DNA of 64,000 nt, taken from positions 81,861-145,860 of the forward strand of contig JAQTZZ010000008.1 of assembly GCA_028687545.1 (NCBI GenBank). The letters run 5' to 3'. The notes below the pieces were generated by a model. The model made no database searches and had not been told where the DNA came from. It saw nothing but the letters and a program-made list of their open reading frames with translations. Numbering within the stretch: position 1 is the stretch's first letter; every line of letters starts with the position of its first letter. Position numbers and translations under genes: made by a program. Source of the stretch: Candidatus Wallbacteria bacterium (GTDB taxonomy: Bacteria > Muiribacteriota > JAQTZZ01). Below, piece by piece: positions 25,681-35,423 of this stretch.

Positions 25681-26304
25681 TTATTTTTTTCCGGTAAACG
25701 GCATCTGGATCTGTCCCGGACTCAGTGAAGCAGGGGTCTGGGAGACGCTGAGATGGGATTTGGCATTCCACATCCCCTTGGAGAGGCGGGCGTATTCCTG
25801 GGCCAGTGTCTCCAGCCTGCTGTTCATGGGGAAACCCTCGATCTTCCAGAGATAGGCATAACGCGGAGTGATGATCTGATTGGAAAGCTCAGGAATGAAA
25901 AGCGCGATATTCTCTGCCCAGGAAATCACGCATTCCTCGTTTTCCAAGATGTTCTGCATGATCAGCTTGAGTTCATCCTCGGTCAGCTTCTCCAGGAAAT
26001 TCACAGCCCAGTAATAGGCGAAGAGCGGCCTGTCCTTGGTGAGCGCCAGCCCGTCCTTGAAATCCAGCCTCTTCAAGAATTTTACGTAATTCCCGAGCAG
26101 CACGTGATGCTTGGTCTCCACTACATCGATGTCCACGAGCCACAGTTCTTCCCAGTGGCCGTATAGGAAAACCACATAAGGATCCGAGCAGGTGTGGATG
26201 CCCTTCTTGTTCAGCTCCACGTCGCGCTCGGCGCGGTATTCGTCAGGATACTGGAAGCCGGTTTTGGCGATCCGGTTGGTTAAAGTTCCTTTATAGGCTA
26301 ACAT
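25681..26304 (-). CDS. Uncharacterised protein co-transcribed with rpoD
   Basis: The 207-residue protein starts 10 bases after the rpoD stop with ribosome binding site GAAGGAATTC. The segment KKGIHTCSDPYVVFLY, with a G-x-H-x-C-x2-P-x-x-V-F-x-Y pattern, resembles the start of small domains I recall from phage and mobile-element proteins (DUF7666-like). The match is weak and from memory. No transmembrane segment or catalytic motif is evident. Placement behind dnaG-rpoD suggests constitutive expression. Confidence 0.6.
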   Translation of the reverse strand: MLAYKGTLTNRIAKTGFQYPDEYRAERDVELNKKGIHTCSDPYVVFLYGHWEELWLVDIDVVETKHHVLLGNYVKFLKRLDFKDGLALTKDRPLFAYYWAVNFLEKLTEDELKLIMQNILENEECVISWAENIALFIPELSNQIITPRYAYLWKIEGFPMNSRLETLAQEYARLSKGMWNAKSHLSVSQTPASLSPGQIQMPFTGKK

Positions 26305-26314
26305 GAATTCCTTC

Positions 26315-27469
26315 TCAATCCACGTAAAATTCGCGCAGCTTCTTGCTCCTGCTGGGATGCCTAAGCTTGCGCAGAGCCTTGGCTTCGATCTGCCTGATGC
26401 GTTCGCGGGTCACGCCGAAGATCTGTCCCACTTCTTCCAGTGTGCGCGGGCAGCCGTCGCAGAGCCCGAATCTGTATTTGAGCACTTTGCCTTCACGGGT
26501 AGTCAGAGTGGAGAGCACATCATTGATCTGCTCGCGCAGCATGGTATGAAAAGCGCTTTCTGCAGGGGATTTGGCACGTTTATCTTCCACGAAATCGCCC
26601 AGATGAGTGTCTTCCTCTTCGCCCACAGGAGTTTCCAGGGAAATCGGTTCCTGGGAAATCTTGAGTATTTCTTTGACTTTCTCAACAGTCATCTTGGCTT
26701 TGCCTGAGATTTCCTCCACCAGCGGCTCTCTGCCCAGTTCCTGCAGGAGCTGTCTGGAGATCTTGCTCAGCTTGTTGATTATTTCCACCATGTGTACAGG
26801 GATACGAACAGTCCTCGCCTGGTCTGCAATGGCTCTGGTGATGGCCTGCCTGATCCACCAGATGGCATAGGTGGAAAACTTGAAACCCTTCCTGTATTTG
26901 AATTTTTTGACTGCCTTGATCAGGCCCTGATTGCCCTCCTGGATCAGGTCCAGGAAAAACAGGCCTCGCCTGGTGTATTTCTTGGCAACTGATACCACAA
27001 GCCTGAGATTGGCTTCGATCAGCTTCCGCTCTGAATTCTTGTCGCCTTTCTCGATCTTCTTGGCCAGTTCCACCTCTTCCAGACCTGTGAGGAGCTTGAC
27101 ACGGCCGATGTTGCGCAGATAAAGCTTGACAGCGTCGAGCACTTTCTCGTCAGGCAGGAACTTCTGGCGGAACTTGTCGTCTGTCAGAATGATATGTTCA
27201 ATCTCTTCTTCGAATTTCTGATCTTCAGTGTCTACAATCTCTACACCGCGGTCCATCAATCTGGTCACTACTTCATCCAGTATTTCCGGATCCAGTCCCT
27301 CAGGGATGATTTCGTTGATTTCCTTATAAGTATAGACTTTTTTCTTCCCGTTCTCAGAGGAAATCTGCTCCACGACTTTGATGGCCAGTGTCCCTGGGTC
27401 CTCTGCTGCAACCACAGTCTGAGTCTTAGCCTTGGTCTTTTCTTTGCTGGTCTTTTTCATGTTTTTCAT
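26315..27469 (-). CDS. rpoD: Principal RNA polymerase sigma factor (sigma70)
   Basis: The 384-residue protein has region 1.2 ([20 protein letters not shown]), region 2 ([21 protein letters not shown], then [19 protein letters not shown] and [17 protein letters not shown]), region 3 and region 4 ([20 protein letters not shown]). Region 1.1 is short, and the non-conserved insert of proteobacterial RpoD is absent. I use the ATG at 27469, which overlaps the dnaG stop (ATGA). A longer frame into dnaG is possible. The dnaG-rpoD pair is the core of the macromolecular-synthesis operon; rpsU is nearby but separated by a terminator. Confidence 0.96.
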   Translation of the reverse strand: MKNMKKTSKEKTKAKTQTVVAAEDPGTLAIKVVEQISSENGKKKVYTYKEINEIIPEGLDPEILDEVVTRLMDRGVEIVDTEDQKFEEEIEHIILTDDKFRQKFLPDEKVLDAVKLYLRNIGRVKLLTGLEEVELAKKIEKGDKNSERKLIEANLRLVVSVAKKYTRRGLFFLDLIQEGNQGLIKAVKKFKYRKGFKFSTYAIWWIRQAITRAIADQARTVRIPVHMVEIINKLSKISRQLLQELGREPLVEEISGKAKMTVEKVKEILKISQEPISLETPVGEEEDTHLGDFVEDKRAKSPAESAFHTMLREQINDVLSTLTTREGKVLKYRFGLCDGCPRTLEEVGQIFGVTRERIRQIEAKALRKLRHPSRSKKLREFYVD

Positions 27470-29208
27470 CCATTGGGTTGTAGGTTTTTCGAAAGCTTCA
27501 GATAAAGCTCCTGCCATTTCTGCACCGCCTCATAGTCACCAGCCTCTTCGGCCTGGCTGATTTTTTGTCTAATATTTTTCAGCTGCTCATTTTTCAAGCG
27601 CTGCTCAAGCTTTGAGATATGCCCCATCCAGTAATCGCTGGATTCCAGCCCGGTCGGAGGAGAAAAAGTGAGCTCCGTAAAGGTCTGGACCGCTTTTTCT
27701 GAAAGCTCCCTCATCCAGCCGGCTCGATTGTCTGAACTGATAATCTGTCTGGTAATCTCCTTGAGACTCTCGTCCTTGAAAAAATCCTCGCTCTGCGACC
27801 CCAGGGACTTAAGCTTTTCCCTGTATTCTTCAAAATTCAAGGCCATGCGCAGAACTTCTCTCTCAATTTTATCCATAGGTTTCGGTTCGTCAAGGATTTT
27901 TTTCAGTTTTTTTTCAGACTGGATTGAGATGCTTTCAATCCTCAGCAGCTCTTTCCTGACCCGGTATTCTGAAGACCAGAGCGTGAGCAGGTCTTCGTAC
28001 AGCAATTCCGAAAACTCCAGGACTTCTGTCAACACTTGCTTCAGATTAGTATAAAGCCGCTTGCGGTCAATGATATTTTCCAGGTCGATTCCACGATTCA
28101 GGAACTCAAGCTTCACCTCAAAATAGGAAACCTTCTTTCTGAGAACTTCCTCCAGCTTCTCAGGCCCGAACTTCCTGATGAACTCATCTGGGTCTTTAGC
28201 CCCGGGGATTCTGACGATCGATACCAGCACCCCCTCTTTGGCGAAAATTTCCCCGCAGCGCAGCGAAGCTTTGATGCCTGCCTCGTCATTGTCATAGAGA
28301 ATAAAGATGTCACGGCACATCCGCTTCAGAGTTCTGGCCTGATGAGGAGTAAGAGCTGTCCCCAGCGTGGCGAGGACATTGTCGACACCTGCCTGAACCA
28401 GTGTAATCAGGTCCAGATATCCCTCGACCAGGAGGGCAGCGTTCTTCTGCCGGATGCCTTGCGCGCACTGCAGCATGCCATAAAAATTCTCACCCTTCTT
28501 GAAAAGCAGAGAATCAGGAGAGTTGAGATATTTAGCGGCATTCTTCTCCACAATGATCCTGCCTCCGAAACCGATCACCTCTCCCTGCTTGTTCTGCAGA
28601 GGAAAAATCACCCTGCCGGAAAATTTTTCATAACAGTCGGCAGCCTCTCCTTGCAGAACTCCGGCTTCAGCCAGCAGATCCCTCTGTTCAGGTGTGAACT
28701 CGCTGCTTCTCGCAACCGCTCCGCTGGGTGGAGCATATCCCAGGCTGAATCTGTCGAGAGTCTCTGGGGTGAGTCCCCTGGCTAGAAAATAATTCATGCC
28801 GTCATGATGCTGGCTGAGCTGAGAGCGGTAAATCTGGGTTACCCTGGCCAGGAGCTTTTTCATCCGCTCCTTTTTCTCGGCATTGCGGGTTTCCTCGTCC
28901 ATCAGTTTCTCATCGAATTTGAGGCTGATGCCCGTGACCTGGGCCAGTCTCTTGATCGCTTCGTAAAAACTCAGGTTTTCGATCTGCATCAGGAATTTAA
29001 GCACATTCCCGCCTGCGCCGCACCCGAAGCAGTGATAGATCTGCTTCTCCGGGCTGATCATGAATGAGGGAGTCTTTTCAGAATGGAACGGGCAAAGCCC
29101 CTTGAAATTAGATCCGCTTTTTTCAAGACTCAGGTATTTTTCAGCCAGTTCGAGCAGATCGACCCGGCTGACAATTTCGTCAATAACGTGCCTCGGAACT
29201 AATCCCAT
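27466..29208 (-). CDS. dnaG: DNA primase
   Basis: The primase is 580 residues long. The N-terminal zinc domain has C39-H42 and C60-C63 in [13 protein letters not shown] and [10 protein letters not shown]. The TOPRIM catalytic core contains [16 protein letters not shown] and [14 protein letters not shown]. The helicase-binding C-terminal domain is helical. DnaG makes RNA primers for replication. It overlaps rpoD by four bases and lies downstream of a terminator that separates it from rpsU. Confidence 0.97.
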   Translation of the reverse strand: MGLVPRHVIDEIVSRVDLLELAEKYLSLEKSGSNFKGLCPFHSEKTPSFMISPEKQIYHCFGCGAGGNVLKFLMQIENLSFYEAIKRLAQVTGISLKFDEKLMDEETRNAEKKERMKKLLARVTQIYRSQLSQHHDGMNYFLARGLTPETLDRFSLGYAPPSGAVARSSEFTPEQRDLLAEAGVLQGEAADCYEKFSGRVIFPLQNKQGEVIGFGGRIIVEKNAAKYLNSPDSLLFKKGENFYGMLQCAQGIRQKNAALLVEGYLDLITLVQAGVDNVLATLGTALTPHQARTLKRMCRDIFILYDNDEAGIKASLRCGEIFAKEGVLVSIVRIPGAKDPDEFIRKFGPEKLEEVLRKKVSYFEVKLEFLNRGIDLENIIDRKRLYTNLKQVLTEVLEFSELLYEDLLTLWSSEYRVRKELLRIESISIQSEKKLKKILDEPKPMDKIEREVLRMALNFEEYREKLKSLGSQSEDFFKDESLKEITRQIISSDNRAGWMRELSEKAVQTFTELTFSPPTGLESSDYWMGHISKLEQRLKNEQLKNIRQKISQAEEAGDYEAVQKWQELYLKLSKNLQPNG

Positions 29209-29232
29209 AGAGCCTCATGCAGATGACTCGAT

Positions 29233-29268
29233 AAAAAAAGAGAGGGGTCGGATCCCTCCCTTTTTTTT
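29233..29268 (-). terminator. Bidirectional terminator between rpsU and dnaG
   Basis: A run of A and GAGAGGG pairs with CCCTCCC and a run of eight T, with one mismatch, across a short loop. The A/T flanks make it usable on both strands. It closes the rpsU transcript before dnaG. Confidence 0.75.
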
Positions 29269-29287
29269 AGTCAGAACTGATTCAAAT

Positions 29288-29392
29288 CTAGATTATCTCC
29301 TTATAAAGATAATTCATGTACATTTTGTAAATCCCGAATGTCACACAGAAAACGCCGCCTGCAGTCAAAAGTGCAACCAATATTTTCTTCAT
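29288..29392 (-). CDS. Small single-pass membrane protein after rpsU
   Basis: A 34-residue frame begins ATG at 29392 and reads MKKILVALLTAGGVFCVTFG, then a short tail IYKMYMNYLYKEII. It has one membrane helix and a positive N-terminus, typical of bacterial small membrane proteins. It starts 12 bases after the rpsU stop with a weak GAGCGG upstream, and ends before a strong terminator. The position supports a real gene, but no homologue is known to me. Confidence 0.5.
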   Translation of the reverse strand: MKKILVALLTAGGVFCVTFGIYKMYMNYLYKEII

Positions 29393-29404
29393 CGGATTTA
29401 CCGC

Positions 29405-29608
29405 TCAGGAATACTTTCTTTCTTTCATCATCTTTTTCCGCATCTTGCGACGGGCTTCCTGGATCTTTCTCTTCTTCTTCTCAGAAGGCTTTTCATAATG
29501 CGCCCTCTTCTTGATTTCAGACAGGATCCCGGAAAGCTCGCACTTCTTGCGGAAGCGCTTCAAAGCCTTCTCCAAAGGTTCGTCTTTTTCGACCCTGACT
29601 TCTGCCAT
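29405..29608 (-). CDS. rpsU: Ribosomal protein S21
   Basis: The 67-residue basic protein MAEVRVEKDEPLEKALKRF is typical S21, with the Lys/Arg-rich C-terminus (KKKRKIQEARRKMRKKMMKE). S21 sits near the anti-Shine-Dalgarno region of 16S rRNA. The ATG at 29608 is used rather than an upstream TTG. GAGAGGGGTG precedes it. Confidence 0.95.
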   Translation of the reverse strand: MAEVRVEKDEPLEKALKRFRKKCELSGILSEIKKRAHYEKPSEKKKRKIQEARRKMRKKMMKERKYS

Positions 29609-29796
29609 TCCCAACTCACCCCTCTCTATCCCATCTAAATGCGAAGATCGTCTTCACATTTTGTAGAGTTGTATTGTAGTGAGATGCAGGACAGTTGTCA
29701 AGGTAATTTCAATACCGCTAACCTTCCACTGCAGTGGCATTCAGAGTGTTCCGGAATTCGACTGCTGTCCCGGTCAACTGGTTTCCTGACTGGAAG

Positions 29797-30495
29797 TTAT
29801 GGCTTTCCCTGCATTTTTTCGGCGATGGAAATTATTTCCGCCAGATTATCGATGATAAACATTCTGGGTGTTTCAACCAGTTCCTCTGCTTCCAGATGCC
29901 AGAGCAGCCGGCGCTGATAAAAGATGGCCCACCAGCCTGCGTTGAGTGCGGGGTTGATATCGGACTTCGGACTGTTTCCGACCATCACAGTGCTGGCTGG
30001 ATCCAGGGCATACTGGCGGGCCAGCTTTCTGTAGGTGTCCACATCCTTCCGGCTGGTAACGATGAACCCATTGAAATGGTGCTCCAGTCCGCTCTGCTCG
30101 ATCTTTCTGCGTTGCGTGGACAGTTCGCCTTTGGTAAGAAGATAGAGATTCGCCTTCTTTTTCAAAGTTTCGAGCACCCCTGGAATTTCAGAGAATACTT
30201 TGGGAGGCGAGAGAAAGATGCCGTCATGCAGTTCGCGGACTTTCCGGATCGCCTGTTCAGGTGAAGTAAGAAATTCCGTGAAAACCTTTTCCATGCTGGA
30301 GAGAAAAAAAACATTCCCGAATTTTCCCAGCTGATAACATTCTGCATCAAGCTGATGAAGCCTGGGCCTGGCTTTTTCGATCTCCAGGCCGAATTCCTTT
30401 ACCAGTATAGCCCACTTTTCCTCAAAATGATCGAACAGCTCCTGATTTTCCCAGAGTGTGTCATCAGCGTCAAAAATGAAAGTCCATTTAGTCAT
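29797..30495 (-). CDS. HAD-superfamily hydrolase
   Basis: The 232-residue protein has motif I FDADDTLW with the nucleophile D9 and D11. Motif II is in LLTKGELS, and motifs III and IV follow through VTSRKDVDTYRKLARQYALDPASTVMVGNSPKSDINPALNAG. These proteins are phosphatases; the substrate cannot be read from sequence. About 190 bases downstream, toward rpsU, show no gene. It is probably monocistronic. Confidence 0.88.
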   Translation of the reverse strand: MTKWTFIFDADDTLWENQELFDHFEEKWAILVKEFGLEIEKARPRLHQLDAECYQLGKFGNVFFLSSMEKVFTEFLTSPEQAIRKVRELHDGIFLSPPKVFSEIPGVLETLKKKANLYLLTKGELSTQRRKIEQSGLEHHFNGFIVTSRKDVDTYRKLARQYALDPASTVMVGNSPKSDINPALNAGWWAIFYQRRLLWHLEAEELVETPRMFIIDNLAEIISIAEKMQGKP

Positions 30496-30610
30496 TGGAG
30501 CACCTTAAGCTAAGTTCAGATTTCAGTATGACTTTATCCTATCAGGCATGTTCAATGCAAGAATTTTGCCGAAAGTGCCCCACGTTCTCCAATCTTTAGA
30601 TAAGAGGCTG

Positions 30611-30891
30611 CTAGTGGTCCGCCACACTTAAATTTGTGCTTTCAGAAACATGAGATCGAGACAGATTCGCGAAGCGGCGACAAGGCAACCTGGGCTGGTT
30701 GCCGCGACAGCCGCGACAAAGAAGCTGACCGATATCATGTTTCATCCCTCGTTGATTGCCGGGTGGCGGCGATCCGTCTGCTGCGTTGCGGTTCGTCGAA
30801 AATGCACCACATTTTCTTCCTCACCGCGCCTTGCATCCGAATCCCCGGCACTCCGGCTGAAATCACAAATTTAAGTGTGGCGGACCACTAG
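30611..30891. mobile_element. MITE-like element B, 281 bp with perfect 28-bp terminal inverted repeats
   Basis: The left end 30611-30638 and right end 30864-30891 are perfect inverted repeats beginning CTAGTGGTCCGCCACAC. The interior shares a 48-bp segment (30784-30831) with element A (10805-10852) although the ends differ completely. Short open frames inside have no homology signal. The final CTAG supplies the stop codon of the lipoprotein gene next to it. Confidence 0.85.
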
Positions 30892-31544
30892 TTGCAGACA
30901 CTGAACTGAACTTTGCTCTTGTAATGAGGGGCTGTGGTGCTGATCTTCTGGCTCCATGGTCCGAACGGTACGCTATCCTGATCGACCAGCCGCCAGTGGA
31001 CCAGCCCTTTGCCGCTGATCCCGAGATATTCGGCTGTGGCTGGAGAAAGATCGATGCCCGCCTTGTTCAGGACAGTCCTGACAGTCTGATTCTGACTGTG
31101 CAGGAAGATTCCTGCAGTTTTACCGAACAGGCTTTCAGTGGCCGGCCTGATCTTGCCGTCAGTTGAAAATACATAGTTGCAGTCGTCGACAAACCATGGC
31201 CCGACATCTTCCCACTGGGCGTAACAGCTCCTCTGATTAACAGTGTTCACGATCTGCACCCAGAGATTCTTTACATCCGCGGGATAAGCGCCTGAGGGTC
31301 CGGAATATGCGGAAGGGTTGAAAGGCAAAGCCAGGTAATATGGATTTTCCGAAGCGGCATCAACATCGTTGAATGCGGTCCTGCCTTGTGGAACAACGGC
31401 AGTGATGTTGAAAATAGTGGCTTCAATGCTGAAATGCCATGGCGTATCAGCAGCAGGAAAAATGATATCCCCGCTCCTCTTGAAGATGCAGCCGGTGAAT
31501 GCCAGTGAAACGAATAGAAATAACAGCAATGATTTCAGTTTCAT
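30888..31544 (-). CDS. Lipoprotein with RlpA-like double-psi beta-barrel features
   Basis: The 218-residue protein starts MKLKSLLLFLFVSLAFTGC, a lipobox with the modified Cys at residue 19. The segments KNLWVQIVNTVNQRSCYAQWEDVGPW and AGIDLSPATAEYLGI...VHWRLVD match the pattern I know from RlpA/expansin-type double-psi barrel proteins, which bind or cleave peptidoglycan; the conserved DLSPA is present. It ends with TAG inside the terminal inverted repeat of element B, so the original C-terminus may have been altered by the insertion. Confidence 0.75.
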   Translation of the reverse strand: MKLKSLLLFLFVSLAFTGCIFKRSGDIIFPAADTPWHFSIEATIFNITAVVPQGRTAFNDVDAASENPYYLALPFNPSAYSGPSGAYPADVKNLWVQIVNTVNQRSCYAQWEDVGPWFVDDCNYVFSTDGKIRPATESLFGKTAGIFLHSQNQTVRTVLNKAGIDLSPATAEYLGISGKGLVHWRLVDQDSVPFGPWSQKISTTAPHYKSKVQFSVCN

Positions 31545-31628
31545 CTATCTTTCTTATCGGTCGGTTTGCAGCCTGACCTTTAAAAATCATTATACTTTTC
31601 CCTGGCGCTGCCCGATAGGTAATATCTA

Positions 31629-34172
31629 ATGCAAAGCAATAAATCTCTCCTGCTTTTTTTTGTGTTCCTGCTGCTTGTATTTGGCTGCGGGCGGAGTGTG
31701 TTCAAAAGTGCGGAAATAAAACAGGAAAAATCCCTGATCTTCGCCGGAGAACTGAAACCGCTCGTCTCGCACAGCCTCTGCAGTCCCAGCGAATCGATCC
31801 TTGTAGACATCAGGGACGAAGGCAGTTTTATCAAGACCGGTGAGATTATCGCCCGGTTTTCCACGGAAGAAATCAAAAATGAGCTGGACGGAGTCACTAC
31901 AGAAATCGAGACCTTGAATCTGAATCGTCAGATAGAGCTTCTGGATAAGGAAATCGAGCGGATTCAGCTGTTAAATGAAATCAAATTCGCATCCTATGAA
32001 GTCGCTGTCGTGGAAGAGGAACTGAAAAACCTGAAACCTGAAGAGAAAACCCTGATCCCCATGCGCAGGGAAATAGCTCAGTCTGAAAAAAAGTTTGCAG
32101 ATCTGTCTATTCAACTGAAAGATACGCTGGGTTTTGCGGAAAAAGGCTATATTTCCAGCGAGGAAGTATCCCAGAAAAGTAAAGAAGTGCAGGTGGCTAA
32201 GATCGAGCTTGAAAAATTAAGGCAGGATTTCGCGCTTAAAAATGATCAGCCGGAACTTACCAATAAATCGAAAGCCGCTGAGCTCTCCGCTCAAAAACAG
32301 CAGCTCGAGCAGTGTAAAGTAGAGCTGCAGTCCTTTGACAAAAATCAGGAGATCGACAGGATAAATTATGAGATCACACTTTCCCTGAAGCAGAAAAGTC
32401 TTCTGCGCCTTGAGAAGCTTTTGCAGGAATCCAGCATCACTTCGCCTTCATCCGGATTCCTGGTGCTGGAAAAAACCTGGATCGGTGGTGAATCACGGAA
32501 AGTCATGAAAGGCACTACGCTCTGGGAAGGACTAATCTATGCCAAAGTGCAGGGCGCCTCAAAGTACAGGGTGGAATTCCAGATTCCGCAATTTTACAGC
32601 AGGGAGTTCAAAGTCGGGAGTCAGGTTGAATTTCATCTGCTGCCTTATCCGGATAAATTGCTGACCGCTGAAATCAGCTATCTGAGCCCTGTGGCATCCT
32701 ATGACAGGAACGACAGGAAAGGAGTCCGGAAAATCAAGGGTCATGCTGTTTTCGAAGCTTCCGGAATTGACCTGCTGCCTGGAATGACGGTTTACGGGAA
32801 CATCAGCGGAAGCGCGATTGCCCGATCCGACCGCTCAGGAACGATTACCAAGTTCAAAAAAATAACGGTTGCTAAAAAGAAGTTCGTGAAAAAGCTGGAG
32901 GGCATGGCAGAGTTTTATTCGCTGAAAAGCGTCTTCCTGTCCAATGTTTCAAGGGGAAAGGCAGATACACTCGCCCAGGATGGCAGTGAAGTGAAAACAG
33001 ATGAAGTGATGGCTGTGTTTTCCAATGAGGATCTGGATAAAAGGTTGAAAGACAGGGAAGATGCCCTTTCCCAGAAAAGTTCAGAAGTAGAGCTGCTTGC
33101 AGACGAAGAGGATAAACTACGGCAGTCGGTGGATATTTCCCTGGACAACCTGAAAAAAAAGCTTGAAATTGCGGAGACTGAATACGAGCTGGCATGCTCA
33201 GCCAACCCGACCAGTCTGAAAAAACTGGCCCTGAAAAAGGAAAAACTCTCTGCTTTGAATCAGCTGCTCATGGAAAAAGAGAAAAGCAACCGGGAACTCT
33301 TTGATAAGGGTTTCATCTCCAGGAACGAACTTCAGGATTCCGAGGACGCTCTGCAGCAAAACGAAACGGAATTGATTCTCCTGAAAATTGAAGAAGATAA
33401 GGAGCTTGAAGGCTCTCCTAAACTGGAACGGCTTCAAAAGGAACTCGCCTATCAAAAAGCCAGCTGCGAGTATGAAAAAGCCCTGAAGAATCAGAAAAAC
33501 AGCCTGGAATCGTTTGCTCTTAAAAAAAAGCGCACTATGCTCGAATTCGAGAACGCCAAATTCAACTATGATTCCCAGGTCCGGACCATCGACAAAATGA
33601 CTTTCAAAGCCCCGATTTCCGGCTATGCCTTGCGCCTCAAACGCTGGACCAACAATGGTTCCGCCAAGATCAAGGAAGGCGACGAACTCTGGCCCTATGA
33701 ATCATTCATGGCAATCACTGACGTGAATAATCTGGCCTTGAAAGGTTACCTGGAGGAACGCTACCTGAACCTGGTAAAAATCGGGCAGCCGGTGCTGTTC
33801 TATTTCTCGAAAAACCCGGATGAGAAATTCAGCGGCAAAGTATTGAAGATCGACCCTTATATCCAGAAAGGAAGCCCTTTAGGTAATTCAAATACCAATT
33901 CGTTTCAGATCCAGATTTCAGTGGACCAGACATCTCCGAAATTTCAGCCTGAAGCACAGGTGGATTTCCAGATAATTGCCGTAGAAATTCCTGATGCTGT
34001 AGCGATTCCCAGCGAGGCGGTTTTCAAGGATGAGAAAGGTTACTATGTTCTGACCTCCCGGAAAAATAAAAAAAGAGTTGAGATCGCAGACAGGAATGAG
34101 GAAGAGTTCCTGATCGGCAAAGGAATAGGAGCTGGTGAAGCAATCCAGCTCCCGGAGAGCGAAACCGAATGA
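31629..34172 (+). CDS. Tandem-fused HlyD-type membrane fusion lipoprotein
   Basis: The protein has 847 residues with a lipobox (LLLFFVFLLLVFGCG, Cys near 20). It contains two successive membrane-fusion modules. The first has a lipoyl-like half near 50-75 (IRDEGSFIKTGEIIARFST), long coiled coils to about 270 and beta-barrel sequence to about 410. The second repeats this from about 430 (AQDGSEVKTDEVMAVFSNED), ending in a barrel with LKGYLEERYLNLVKIGQPV. Single adaptors are usually 350-480 residues, so this is a duplication and fusion. It heads an operon with a MacB-type permease, whose start overlaps its stop by ATGA. Confidence 0.88.
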   Translation: MQSNKSLLLFFVFLLLVFGCGRSVFKSAEIKQEKSLIFAGELKPLVSHSLCSPSESILVDIRDEGSFIKTGEIIARFSTEEIKNELDGVTTEIETLNLNRQIELLDKEIERIQLLNEIKFASYEVAVVEEELKNLKPEEKTLIPMRREIAQSEKKFADLSIQLKDTLGFAEKGYISSEEVSQKSKEVQVAKIELEKLRQDFALKNDQPELTNKSKAAELSAQKQQLEQCKVELQSFDKNQEIDRINYEITLSLKQKSLLRLEKLLQESSITSPSSGFLVLEKTWIGGESRKVMKGTTLWEGLIYAKVQGASKYRVEFQIPQFYSREFKVGSQVEFHLLPYPDKLLTAEISYLSPVASYDRNDRKGVRKIKGHAVFEASGIDLLPGMTVYGNISGSAIARSDRSGTITKFKKITVAKKKFVKKLEGMAEFYSLKSVFLSNVSRGKADTLAQDGSEVKTDEVMAVFSNEDLDKRLKDREDALSQKSSEVELLADEEDKLRQSVDISLDNLKKKLEIAETEYELACSANPTSLKKLALKKEKLSALNQLLMEKEKSNRELFDKGFISRNELQDSEDALQQNETELILLKIEEDKELEGSPKLERLQKELAYQKASCEYEKALKNQKNSLESFALKKKRTMLEFENAKFNYDSQVRTIDKMTFKAPISGYALRLKRWTNNGSAKIKEGDELWPYESFMAITDVNNLALKGYLEERYLNLVKIGQPVLFYFSKNPDEKFSGKVLKIDPYIQKGSPLGNSNTNSFQIQISVDQTSPKFQPEAQVDFQIIAVEIPDAVAIPSEAVFKDEKGYYVLTSRKNKKRVEIADRNEEEFLIGKGIGAGEAIQLPESETE

Positions 34173-35413
34173 GAGAAAGACTTTACGAAGCTTTCAGAAA
34201 TCTTCTTTCCTACAGACTGCGAGCGCTGCTCACGATGCTCGGCATAATTTTCGGTCTGGTGGCTTTCATCACGATGCTGGCCATCGGTTCGGGAGCCAAG
34301 GAAGAGATCCTGAATCAAATCTCCACCCTCGGGCTGAAAAACATCATGGTCAAGGCCAAAAAAGAAATTCCGGAACAGGACCTCCTGAAAGCGAAGAGCG
34401 TCAGTTCATTCGGATTGTGCCATGAGGATCTGGATTTTCTGACAGCATCATACCCGTTCATCGAGTCCTATTCCGGCTACCTTGAAGTGGAAAAAAGCCT
34501 CACCCTGAATGGCAGGAAGGTTACAGACGAGTTCAAGCTCAAAGCAGTGGATCAGAATTTCTTCAAGCTGATCAGCAAGAATTTCTGTGAAGGGTCGGAC
34601 TTCTCGGAATTCAGTGAATTCACCAGGGGAGTCATTTTACCCGAAAAATTGAAAAGGAAATATTATGGGAACCTGCCCTGCAAAGGTGAATATGTCTGGA
34701 TTGAGGACGAGATCTTCCAGATCACCGGAGTCACTGCAGAAAACCCAGCCCAGAAGAAAGTCAAGGATGAGAGCACTGAACTGATGGGTTCGGAAAATGA
34801 AGTTTATTTCCCGCTCGAACTGGTGAACCACATGTTCCCGTTTTACGGAGAAAGCCCGCCTTATCACCGTTTGAGCGGAGCTGTGATCAGGCTCACCTCT
34901 TCCGACAATCTGGCAGCACGCAAAGACCTTGTCTCCAAGACCCTCAAAAGAAGACATGGCGGGATTCTGGACGTGGAAACGACCGCACCGCTGGAACTAT
35001 TAAAAAAGTCCCAGAAAACGCAGGAAATCTTCAATCTGGTAATGCTTCTGATCGCGTCCCTTTCCCTCCTGATCGGAGGCATCGGAATCATGAACATCAT
35101 GCTCGCCAATGTGATGGAGCGGACAAAGGAAATCGGAATTCACAGAGCCGTGGGGGCAACCAGGCGGGACATTGTGCTGAATTTTCTGTTCGAATCGCTG
35201 GTCCTGTCGTCCACCGGCGGAGTGATCGGGATCGTGCTGGGAATCATCACAAGCAGACTGGTGATGCTCTATACAGGCTGGAAAGTGATTATCAGCTTCA
35301 GCGGGATCTTCAGTGGAGTACTGGTTTCAGTGTGTGTCGGGGTTTTTTTCGGCATCTATCCTGCATACAGGGCTTCCAGAGTGGAACCGATAGAAGCATT
35401 GAGATATGAGTAA
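34169..35413 (+). CDS. MacB/LolC-type ABC permease without an ATPase domain
   Basis: The 414-residue protein has an N-terminal membrane helix (LLTMLGIIFGLVAFITMLAIGSG). A large MacB-type periplasmic domain follows. Three C-terminal helices include the conserved ERTKEIGIHRAVGATRRDIVLNFLFESLVL, the FtsX/MacB signature. True MacB has an ABC ATPase fused at the N-terminus; this protein does not, and no ATPase gene is in the operon. These permeases act as mechanotransmitters for tripartite efflux or lipoprotein traffic. It is coupled by ATGA to the tandem adaptor and followed by an outer-membrane factor. Confidence 0.9.
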   Translation: MRERLYEAFRNLLSYRLRALLTMLGIIFGLVAFITMLAIGSGAKEEILNQISTLGLKNIMVKAKKEIPEQDLLKAKSVSSFGLCHEDLDFLTASYPFIESYSGYLEVEKSLTLNGRKVTDEFKLKAVDQNFFKLISKNFCEGSDFSEFSEFTRGVILPEKLKRKYYGNLPCKGEYVWIEDEIFQITGVTAENPAQKKVKDESTELMGSENEVYFPLELVNHMFPFYGESPPYHRLSGAVIRLTSSDNLAARKDLVSKTLKRRHGGILDVETTAPLELLKKSQKTQEIFNLVMLLIASLSLLIGGIGIMNIMLANVMERTKEIGIHRAVGATRRDIVLNFLFESLVLSSTGGVIGIVLGIITSRLVMLYTGWKVIISFSGIFSGVLVSVCVGVFFGIYPAYRASRVEPIEALRYE

Positions 35414-35423
35414 CGGAGGAAAT

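Noticed and set aside
30634-30891. Small open frames inside MITE elements A and B
   Set aside because: They lack ribosome binding sites, overlap the terminal repeats and show no domain; non-coding elements explain them better.
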